A stretch of DNA of 5,789 bases. It comes from an uncultured Eggerthella sp. (GTDB lineage: Bacteria; Actinomycetota; Coriobacteriia; Coriobacteriales; Eggerthellaceae). Positions 1 through 5,336 of the stretch are shown piece after piece. Location of the stretch: the NCBI GenBank assembly GCA_902470405.1, contig CABRGJ010000070.1, forward strand, positions 1 through 5,789, in the 5' to 3' direction. The position numbers were made by a program, and so were the translations under genes. Below the pieces are notes generated by a model. It worked only from the letters and a program-made list of their open reading frames with translations. It made no database searches and was not told the DNA's origin. Numbering within the stretch: the first letter of the stretch is position 1; each line of letters begins with the position of its first letter.

Positions 1-1875
1 GCGATCGTTTGGGTCGCAAGCATCGTGATCATGGGCGCGTCCATTGCGTTCGTGGCGATGAACATCGGAACCACGGGAACGTACTTCATGTTCACCGGTA
101 CGCTTGGCTCGGCTGATATGTCGATTCCGATCGTCGATTGGTGCTCGCTCGCGATTAGTGTGATCGTGGGCGCCATCATCATCTTCTATAGCGTCAAGTA
201 TCGGAGATATTGGGTTTTGGGGCTCGCTGCGATCCAGCTCGTTGGCACACTCGTATTTGAGTTCGGTTTTGCACATGATCTTACTTGCCTGCGTGGTCTG
301 TATATCGATTCACTCTCCCTTATCATGACGCTCATCATCGGTCTGGTCGGTGCGGGCATCTGCATTTACTCCATCGGTTATATGGAAGATTTCCAGCGCG
401 AGCACAAGCATGAAGCAGATCGTCGTCCGCGCTTCTTCGCGCTCATGTTCATCTTCCTTGCGGCGATGTATGGGATCATCTTCTGCAACAACATGGTCTG
501 GCTCTATGCTGCTTGGGAGATCACAACGGTCTGCTCGTTCCTCCTGATCGGATATACACGCACTGAAGAAGCGATCGCAAATGCATTCCGCCAGATCGTC
601 ATGAACATGGTCGGCGGCATCGCGTTTCTGGCGGCGCTATTCTATCTTGTGCTCCAATTCAACACGGTCGACTTCCTCGACTTCATCATCATCGGTTCGC
701 TTGCGCCGGCGTTAGTCGTTTTCCCGCTCACTTGTTTGAGCTTAGCAGGCATGACCAAAGCAGCGCAGATGCCATTCCATACCTGGCTCTTGGGAGCAAT
801 GGTTGCTCCGACACCTACGAGTGCGCTTCTACATTCGTCGACCATGGTGAAGGCGGGCGTCTTCATGCTCATCAAATGCGGACCTATCTATGCGGTCTCG
901 TTTGGGCCTTCCATTTTCGTTATCCTGGTGGGCGGCCTTACCTTCTTGTTCTGCTCGTTTCTTGCTATCTCCCAGGTCAACGCGAAGCGCGTGCTCGCGT
1001 ATTCGACCATTGCGAATCTCGGCCTTATCACTGCGTGTGCAGGTGTTGGTACGGCAGAAGCGATCTGGGCAGCTATCTTTTTGGTTATCTTCCATGCGAT
1101 CGCGAAAAGCCTGCTCTTCCTGTGTGTTGGTACGGCAGAGCATCACATCGGCTCGCTTAATATCGAGGACATGGATTCGCTCTTCGAGCGCATGCCTCGT
1201 CTTGCGCGTCTCATGATGTTAGGTATCATGATCATGTTCATCGCGCCGTTCGGTATGCTCATCGCGAAGTGGGCTACGCTCGTCACGCTTATCGGTACGC
1301 GTCAGATCGCACTCATCCTTATGTTGGCATTTGGTTCTGCTGCCACATTCATGTTCTGGGCTAAATGGCTCGGGAAGCTCTCTGCTATTGCGGGTGAACC
1401 AGACAACGTTGAGATCACCGTTCATAAGAGCGAATGGTTTGCCGATGCGGTCATGGTCGTGCTCGCGGTGCTTGCCTGCGCGCTCATCCCGCTCATCTCG
1501 AATTATCTGGTCGAACCTTATATCAGCTCGGTACTCGGTATGAGCATTCAACCGATCCGTGATGAGAATCTCTATCTGTCTACCATCATCGTGCTGTTCA
1601 TGGTCGTCATGATGTTTGGTGTGTTGCGCAAGAAGACCAAGGCCAAAAAAGCCAGCGTCTATCTTTCCGGTGTGTCGGTCGACAACGAATCACGTGTCTT
1701 CCTCAATTCGCTCTCACAGCCACAAGAGGCAACGGTGCGCAATTGGTATCTTGATGACTGGTTTGGTGAAGCGAAGCTCACGCCTATTGGCACTATCATC
1801 TGCTACATACTCATTCTCATCGCGTTCATTTGGGCGATCGTCGCAACGGTGGTCAACCTCGCTGCGTTGCTGTAA
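1..1875 (+). CDS. echA: Ech hydrogenase subunit EchA, NuoL/antiporter-like ion-pumping membrane subunit (5' truncated)
   Basis: Proton- (or sodium-) translocating membrane subunit of the energy-converting hydrogenase, homologous to NuoL of complex I and to Mrp antiporter subunits. The reading frame is open from base 1; the first visible start, GTG at 25, lies inside a hydrophobic helix, so the true start is upstream and probably one helix is missing. There are 624 visible codons and about fourteen hydrophobic segments by eye. Counting from base 1, the family's key charged residues are present: Glu173 in the AAWE motif (517-519), Lys253 in TKAAQMPFHTWL (757-759), His278 in LLHSSTM (832-834), Lys369 in HAIAKSLL (1105-1107) and Lys423 in MLIAKW (1267-1269). 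The PTPTSALLHSSTM stretch is typical of NuoL/M/N proteins. A hydrophilic stretch of about 50 residues separates the last two helices. The next gene starts 15 bases downstream. A NuoL or MrpA paralogue is possible from this protein alone, but the neighbours settle it as EchA. Confidence 0.93.
   Translation, partial: AIVWVASIVIMGASIAFVAMNIGTTGTYFMFTGTLGSADMSIPIVDWCSLAISVIVGAIIIFYSVKYRRYWVLGLAAIQLVGTLVFEFGFAHDLTCLRGLYIDSLSLIMTLIIGLVGAGICIYSIGYMEDFQREHKHEADRRPRFFALMFIFLAAMYGIIFCNNMVWLYAAWEITTVCSFLLIGYTRTEEAIANAFRQIVMNMVGGIAFLAALFYLVLQFNTVDFLDFIIIGSLAPALVVFPLTCLSLAGMTKAAQMPFHTWLLGAMVAPTPTSALLHSSTMVKAGVFMLIKCGPIYAVSFGPSIFVILVGGLTFLFCSFLAISQVNAKRVLAYSTIANLGLITACAGVGTAEAIWAAIFLVIFHAIAKSLLFLCVGTAEHHIGSLNIEDMDSLFERMPRLARLMMLGIMIMFIAPFGMLIAKWATLVTLIGTRQIALILMLAFGSAATFMFWAKWLGKLSAIAGEPDNVEITVHKSEWFADAVMVVLAVLACALIPLISNYLVEPYISSVLGMSIQPIRDENLYLSTIIVLFMVVMMFGVLRKKTKAKKASVYLSGVSVDNESRVFLNSLSQPQEATVRNWYLDDWFGEAKLTPIGTIICYILILIAFIWAIVATVVNLAALL
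1043..1139 (+). repeat. 16-bp exact in-frame direct repeat inside echA
   Basis: GTGTTGGTACGGCAGA occurs at 1043-1058 and again at 1124-1139. The copies are 81 bases apart, exactly 27 codons, and both encode VGTAE in the echA frame. Recombination between them would remove 27 codons without shifting the frame, including the HAIAK motif lysine. It may be chance reuse of a codon string. Confidence 0.9.
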
Positions 1876-1876
1876 G

Positions 1877-1884
1877 AAAGGAGG
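1877..1884 (+). promoter_or_regulatory. Shine-Dalgarno site of echB
   Basis: AAAGGAGG, a near-perfect match to the 16S rRNA 3' end, lies directly after the echA stop codon and six bases before the echB ATG. It fixes the echB start at 1891. Confidence 0.85.
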
Positions 1885-1890
1885 CAGCTC

Positions 1891-2772
1891 ATGGAAACAT
1901 TTATCTCGATCCTCATCACCCTTGGCGCCTCGGTCATCTTCGCGATCGTCGCAACTGTGCTCGGTTGCTTGCTCGCTGGCGTCGATCGTATCGTCAGCGC
2001 ACGCATGCAAGGCAGGGTAGGGCCGCCTTTGCTACAGCCCTTTTACGATGTGCGCAAGCTCATCGATAAGGATAACGTCGCCGTAAACGGTACGATTGGC
2101 ACTTATGTTGTTTGTGCACTCGTGTTCACTTTCCTTGCTGGTGGCATCTTCTTCTCGGGTGGTAATTTGCTGCTGAGCATCTTCGTCATCACGCTTGCAG
2201 AACTCATGTTCGTCATGGCAGCGTATGCTTCACGCTCACCGTTCTCAGAGGCAGGCGCACATCGCGAAACACTACAGATCATGGCATATGAACCGATGGT
2301 GCTCTTGCTCGCGGTCGGTTTCTTCATGGCGACAGGAAGCTTCGATCTTGCCGTGCTGCCTTTCCTTGATTCACCCATCATCTTCAGTTTGTGGGGCATC
2401 TTCATCGGCATGCTCTACATACTTACGATTAAATTGAGGAAATCCCCATTCGACCTCTCATATTCACATCATGCACATCAAGAACTGGTAAAAGGTGTAA
2501 CTACTGAGATGTCAGGCAAGACGCTCGCTCAGATCGAGATCATGCATTGGTGCGAGAATATCTTGTACATGGGCTGGGTCGTCATGTTCTTCATTTGGGG
2601 CAATCCGATCTCGATCGCGATCGCGATCGTCGTTTTCGTCCTTATCTACCTGTTCGAGGTTTGGATCGATAACAATTTTGCCCGCGTCAAATGGCAGATG
2701 GTGTTGAAGTCCACTTGGATCGTCACGCTGGTCTTGGGTGGCATTAACATCATCGTACTTGCGTTCTTGTAA
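1891..2772 (+). CDS. echB: Ech hydrogenase subunit EchB, NuoH-like membrane anchor
   Basis: Integral membrane subunit (293 residues) homologous to NuoH of complex I. It anchors the soluble hydrogenase arm to the membrane and is thought to link the redox reaction to ion movement. The start is set by a strong ribosome site. The family's first loop is clear: after helix 1 comes DRIVSARMQGRVGPP (residues 32-46) and then LLQPFYDVRKL, the counterpart of the NuoH RxGPNRVGPxGLLQPxxDxxKL motif. A second conserved block, RSPFSEAGAHRETLQIMAYEP, spans 115-135. A third at 184-210 contains KSPFDL, then HAHQELV with Glu198, and TTEMSGK with Glu206, the acidic loop that faces the hydrogenase in this family. 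About eight hydrophobic helices are visible by eye. The length is usual for EchB. The histidine-rich SHHAH stretch and the short QGRVGPP loop favour EchB or related group 4 hydrogenase subunits over true NuoH. Confidence 0.95.
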   Translation: METFISILITLGASVIFAIVATVLGCLLAGVDRIVSARMQGRVGPPLLQPFYDVRKLIDKDNVAVNGTIGTYVVCALVFTFLAGGIFFSGGNLLLSIFVITLAELMFVMAAYASRSPFSEAGAHRETLQIMAYEPMVLLLAVGFFMATGSFDLAVLPFLDSPIIFSLWGIFIGMLYILTIKLRKSPFDLSYSHHAHQELVKGVTTEMSGKTLAQIEIMHWCENILYMGWVVMFFIWGNPISIAIAIVVFVLIYLFEVWIDNNFARVKWQMVLKSTWIVTLVLGGINIIVLAFL

Positions 2773-2777
2773 GGAGG
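2771..2777 (+). promoter_or_regulatory. Shine-Dalgarno site of echC, overlapping the echB stop
   Basis: The bases TAAGGAGG merge the echB stop codon (2770-2772) with the AGGAGG core; four bases then precede the echC ATG. This suggests that ribosomes finishing echB start echC. Confidence 0.8.
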
Positions 2778-2781
2778 AAAC

Positions 2782-3228
2782 ATGTCTTCTGTTTCTAAAT
2801 CTCCTTGGATCATCCATTATGACGGCTCGAGCTGTAATGGATGCGATATCGAAGTATTGGCGGCGCTCACGCCTCTGTATGACGTCGAGCGCTTCGGCAT
2901 CGTGAATACGGGCAACCCAAAGCATGCGGACATCTTCCTCATTACGGGAGGCATCAACGAGCGCAACATCAGTGTTGTGCAAGAGATCTACGATCAGATG
3001 ATCGAACCGAAGGTGGTCATCGCGTGCGGTGTTTGTGCGTGCACAGCAGGCATCTTCAAGGATTGTTACAACATCATTGGTGGTGTCGACAAAGCGATCC
3101 CGGTCGATGTTTACGCACCGGGCTGCGCAATTCGACCGGAAGCCATCATCGATGCAGTGGTGGAGGGTATCGGGATCTTGGAGGAGAAATCCAAGAAGCT
3201 CAAAGCAGAGAAGAAGAAAGGGGCCTGA
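2782..3228 (+). CDS. echC: Ech hydrogenase small subunit EchC (NuoB-like, proximal [4Fe-4S] cluster)
   Basis: Small subunit of the [NiFe] hydrogenase (148 residues), homologous to NuoB. It carries the single [4Fe-4S] cluster next to the Ni-Fe site and passes electrons from EchF to EchE on the cytoplasmic face. Expected cluster ligands are Cys18 and Cys21 in SSCNGCDIE, Cys85 in GVCACTAGIF and Cys115 in YAPGCAIRPE. The CxxC spacing in the first motif is the hydrogenase form; NuoB has adjacent cysteines. Like other group 4 small subunits it is short, lacking the extra C-terminal cluster domain and Tat signal of uptake hydrogenases. Extra cysteines at 82, 87 and 95 flank the third ligand. Residues 133-148 form a lysine-rich tail (seven Lys, three Glu) after the conserved fold. 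It lies 9 bases after echB and 2 bases before echD. Confidence 0.95.
   Translation: MSSVSKSPWIIHYDGSSCNGCDIEVLAALTPLYDVERFGIVNTGNPKHADIFLITGGINERNISVVQEIYDQMIEPKVVIACGVCACTAGIFKDCYNIIGGVDKAIPVDVYAPGCAIRPEAIIDAVVEGIGILEEKSKKLKAEKKKGA
3217..3223 (+). promoter_or_regulatory. Shine-Dalgarno site that fixes the echD start
   Basis: AAAGGGG lies inside the lysine-coding end of echC, seven bases before ATG 3231. It supports a 153-residue EchD. The same frame is open back to an ATG at 3024, but that reading would overlap conserved echC sequence and adds no recognisable protein. Confidence 0.7.
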
Positions 3229-3230
3229 AG

Positions 3231-3692
3231 ATGGAATTCATCGAAAGCTTCGTCCCTATCGAAATAGACGAATTAGTGGATGCTGCTACTGAATACAAGG
3301 AGCAGGGTTATCAGTTGACGCAGATGATGGCGCTTGCAAAAGAGGACGATTCTATCTGGTTGTACTACACATTCGTCAAGGATAATGAGGTCATCAACCG
3401 CCGCATTACAGGCGTTATCAAAGGCGAGACCGAGATTCCTTCGCTCACACCGTTGTTCATTGCGGTGTTCGTGAACGAGAACGAGGCTCATGACCTCTAC
3501 GGTGTGAATATCGTTGGAAACTTGATCGATTTTGAAGGTGCGTTCTACAGCTTCCCTGAAGGCGTAGAAGCACCTATGACCATCGTCTCGCCAGAACAGC
3601 TGGCAGCGCGCGAAAAGGCTGCTAAGATCGCAAAGGCAAAAGCAGCAAAGGCCGCTAAAGCAGCAAAAGAAGCGAAAGAGGAAGGGGAGTAG
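3231..3692 (+). CDS. echD: Ech hydrogenase subunit EchD (NuoC-like)
   Basis: Soluble subunit (153 residues) homologous to the NuoC/30-kDa subunit of complex I. It carries no cofactor and is a structural part of the arm that holds EchE and EchC. The first 120 or so residues look like a compact NuoC fold: an N-terminal helix, beta strands such as SIWLYYTF and RRITGVI, SLTPLFIAVFVNENEAHDLYG (from residue 71), which holds the family's ExEAxDLYG signature (Glu83, Glu85, Asp88, Gly91), and FEGAFYSFPEG near 101-111. Short group 4 versions like this lack much of the classic NuoC C-terminus. Residues 125-153 form a highly regular Ala/Lys-rich tail ending in acidic residues, with net charge about +4, probably a single helix. 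The start follows the ribosome site just inside echC; the gap to echC is 2 bases and to echE 3. Confidence 0.9.
   Translation: MEFIESFVPIEIDELVDAATEYKEQGYQLTQMMALAKEDDSIWLYYTFVKDNEVINRRITGVIKGETEIPSLTPLFIAVFVNENEAHDLYGVNIVGNLIDFEGAFYSFPEGVEAPMTIVSPEQLAAREKAAKIAKAKAAKAAKAAKEAKEEGE
3682..3688 (+). promoter_or_regulatory. Shine-Dalgarno site of echE
   Basis: AAGGGGA lies within the last codons of echD, seven bases before the echE ATG at 3696. Its glycine/glutamate codons double as the ribosome site. Confidence 0.65.
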
Positions 3693-3695
3693 ATC

Positions 3696-4784
3696 ATGGG
3701 CAAAGCGCAAGTTATTCCTTTTGGTCCTCAGCATCCCGTTCTACCTGAACCATTGCATCTTGACCTTGTCGTCGAAGACGAGACCGTCGTCGACGTGCTC
3801 CCTCAGATCGGCTTCATTCATCGCGGGCTTGAAAAGCTTGTCGAGACGCGCGATATCCATCAGTTCATCTATGTTGCAGAGCGTATCTGCGGTATTTGTG
3901 CGTTCGGTCATAGCTATGGGTATGCTCAGGCCGTAGAACGCTTGATGAATGTCGAGATCCCTCCACGCGCTGAATACTTACGTGCGATCATGCATGAACT
4001 TTCACGTCTTCATTCCCATCTGTTGTGGATGGGTCTTGCGGCTGATGCATTCGGCTTCGAGAGCCTCTTCATGCATTGCTGGCGTCTGCGTGAGCGCATC
4101 CTCGATATCTTTGAGGCTGTGGCAGGAGGTCGCGTCATCCTTTCTTACACGCTCATCGGCGGTGTGACAAAGGATATTGACGCTCCGATGCTGCAGGCCA
4201 TTAAAGACAAGCTCGAAGGCATCAAGGGCGAATACAAGCAGATCTGCAATGCGTTCTTAAAGGATACTTCGGTCAAGAATCGCTTGGTAGGTGTTGGTTA
4301 TATTTCACCGGAAGATGCGATCCAATATGGCATGGTCGGTCCGTTTGCTCGCGCGAGCAATCTTGATAACGACGTTCGCCGTCTGGGCTTTGGCGCCTAT
4401 GGCGATCTGGCGGAGTTCCATTCCATCCTCTCGACCGAGGGAGATTGCTACGGCCGCGTGAAGGTTCGCGCTGAAGAGGTCCTTCAGTCGATCGATATCA
4501 TCAACGAGCTCATCGACAAGATCCCTGACGGTGCTTTCGCTATTCCTGTGAAGGGAGCTCCTGCTGCTGGTAGTGAGGCATGCAACATCCTCGAGCAGCC
4601 GCGTGGTGAAGTGTATTACTACTGTTCGGGCAATGGCACGAAGAATCTTGAGCGTATGCGCATCAGAACACCAACCACGCAGAACATCGCAGGTATGACC
4701 ATGGCGCTGAAGGGCTGCGATCTTGCTGATGTCAACATGATCGTGCTTACTATCGATCCTTGTATCAGCTGCACGGAAAGGTAG
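3696..4784 (+). CDS. echE: Ech hydrogenase large catalytic subunit EchE ([NiFe] active site, NuoD-like)
   Basis: Catalytic subunit (362 residues) that reversibly reduces protons to H2 at a Ni-Fe site. It is homologous to NuoD of complex I. All four Ni-Fe cysteines are present: Cys65 and Cys68 in ERICGICAFGHS (residues 62-73) and Cys356 and Cys359 in DPCISCTER at the extreme C-terminus. NuoD proteins lack these cysteines, so this is a hydrogenase and not a complex I subunit. Other family motifs are FGPQHP (9-14), GFIHRGLEKL (39-48), HELSRLHSHLLW (100-111) and GPFARASN (215-222). The protein stops at Arg362, three residues after the last cysteine, at the place where most [NiFe] large subunits are cut during maturation. 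There is thus no C-terminal peptide to remove, as I recall for other EchE and CooH proteins. The start is supported by its ribosome site and the FGPQHP motif near the N-terminus. Confidence 0.97.
   Translation: MGKAQVIPFGPQHPVLPEPLHLDLVVEDETVVDVLPQIGFIHRGLEKLVETRDIHQFIYVAERICGICAFGHSYGYAQAVERLMNVEIPPRAEYLRAIMHELSRLHSHLLWMGLAADAFGFESLFMHCWRLRERILDIFEAVAGGRVILSYTLIGGVTKDIDAPMLQAIKDKLEGIKGEYKQICNAFLKDTSVKNRLVGVGYISPEDAIQYGMVGPFARASNLDNDVRRLGFGAYGDLAEFHSILSTEGDCYGRVKVRAEEVLQSIDIINELIDKIPDGAFAIPVKGAPAAGSEACNILEQPRGEVYYYCSGNGTKNLERMRIRTPTTQNIAGMTMALKGCDLADVNMIVLTIDPCISCTER
4775..4781 (+). promoter_or_regulatory. Shine-Dalgarno site of echF
   Basis: GGAAAGG overlaps the last codons of echE, seven bases before the echF ATG at 4789. 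It is weaker than the echB and echC sites. The next in-frame ATG, at 4813, has GGAAGG close upstream, but starting there would lose the typical MGYFKLG opening. Confidence 0.55.
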
Positions 4785-4788
4785 GACA

Positions 4789-5262
4789 ATGGGATACTTC
4801 AAATTAGGAAGGATGACGCTCAAGTCGCTTTTCAAAAAGCCTGAGACTATCCGTTACCCTTACGAGAGCAAGCCTCCTGTTGCTGATCTCAAAGGTCACA
4901 TTGAGAACGATATCGTCGAGTGCACGCTTTGTGGTATATGCGCTAAGCGTTGTCCCACTGGTTGTATCAAAGTTGATAAGCAGGCCGAATCATGGACCAT
5001 CGATCCTTTCGATTGCATCCAGTGCCGCACGTGCGTTCGCGAGTGCCCTCAGAACTGTTTGACCATGATGCCTGAATACCGCAAACCTGCACTGGAGAAG
5101 GTTGTTTCAGTCACGACAAAGCCTGAGCCAACTGAAGAGGAAAAAGCAGAGATGGCACGCAAGGAAGCCGAAAAAGCTGCTAGAATTAAGGCTGCGCTTG
5201 AGGCGAAAGCTGCTCGTGAGAAAGCGAAGCAAGAACAAGCTGCTGATAAGCCTGAAGCATAG
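4789..5262 (+). CDS. echF: Ech hydrogenase subunit EchF, 2[4Fe-4S] polyferredoxin (NuoI-like)
   Basis: Electron-entry subunit (157 residues), homologous to NuoI. It probably takes electrons from reduced soluble ferredoxin and passes them to the EchC cluster. Two complete [4Fe-4S] motifs are visible: Cys45, Cys48, Cys51 and Cys55-Pro in CTLCGICAKRCP, and Cys76, Cys79, Cys82 and Cys86-Pro in CIQCRTCVRECP. Extra cysteines sit at 59 and 90. The N-terminal LKSLFKKPETIRYP stretch is the usual membrane-proximal lead of NuoI/EchF proteins. The conserved part ends near residue 105. Residues 111-157 are a long Ala/Lys/Glu-rich tail with balanced charge, predicted as a helix or coiled coil, that ordinary NuoI-type proteins lack. 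It starts 4 bases after echE and is the last gene of the operon, followed by a terminator. Confidence 0.95.
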   Translation: MGYFKLGRMTLKSLFKKPETIRYPYESKPPVADLKGHIENDIVECTLCGICAKRCPTGCIKVDKQAESWTIDPFDCIQCRTCVRECPQNCLTMMPEYRKPALEKVVSVTTKPEPTEEEKAEMARKEAEKAARIKAALEAKAAREKAKQEQAADKPEA

Positions 5263-5291
5263 GCTACCGAGCGAACTGATAGCATGAGAAT

Positions 5292-5320
5292 AATCGGGCC
5301 TTCGGGCCCGATTTGGTTTA
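5292..5320 (+). terminator. Intrinsic terminator of the ech operon
   Basis: A 9-bp perfect stem, AATCGGGCC (5292-5300) pairing with GGCCCGATT (5305-5313), closes a TTCG loop. C-UUCG-G is an unusually stable tetraloop. The following tract TGGTTTA is only moderately T-rich, so some read-through into the next gene is possible. It lies 29 bases after the echF stop. The rest of the 74-base gap holds no further feature I can support. Confidence 0.85.
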
Positions 5321-5324
5321 TGAC

Positions 5325-5334
5325 AAGGGGAGGG
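5325..5334 (+). promoter_or_regulatory. Shine-Dalgarno site of the pgsA-like gene
   Basis: AAGGGGAGGG ends two bases before ATG 5337. The AGGGG part has usual spacing of six bases; the GGAGG part is close. No upstream in-frame start competes. Confidence 0.7.
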
Positions 5335-5336
5335 AA

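Larger units (their letters stand above)
1..5313 (+). other. echABCDEF operon (5' end outside the window)
   Basis: Six genes on one strand with gaps of 15, 9, 2, 3 and 4 bases, a ribosome site before each of the five internal genes, and one terminator after echF. No internal promoter or hairpin is evident. The promoter must lie upstream of the window. The order of subunits is the one known for Ech hydrogenases. Confidence 0.9.

Noticed and set aside
571..2624. GCGATCGC octamers resembling the cyanobacterial HIP1 repeat (571-578, 1096-1103, 2617-2624)
   Set aside because: Only three copies, all within ordinary Ala-Ile codon strings; nothing else suggests a cyanobacterium.
2512..2982. Open frame of 156 codons on the minus strand
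   Set aside because: It is rich in Asp and Arg with no fold-like pattern, crosses the echB-echC junction and is a by-product of the codon bias of the + strand genes.
3024..3230. N-terminal extension of echD
   Set aside because: The frame is open, but it overlaps conserved echC motifs, encodes a Cys/His/Arg-rich string typical of a wrong frame, and a better-placed ribosome site precedes ATG 3231.
1..5262. Complex I (nuo) operon fragment
   Set aside because: The NuoD-like protein keeps all four Ni-Fe cysteines and the small subunit has the CxxC hydrogenase spacing. The six-gene set and order match Ech; NuoE/F/G/J/K are absent.
1..5262. CO-induced (Coo) hydrogenase
   Set aside because: In coo operons the NuoI-like gene lies before the NuoC- and NuoD-like genes. 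Here it is last, and no CO-dehydrogenase gene is in view.
5281..5336. Promoter for the pgsA-like gene around AATAAT (5289-5294)
   Set aside because: No convincing -35 element at proper distance, and the box overlaps the terminator stem.
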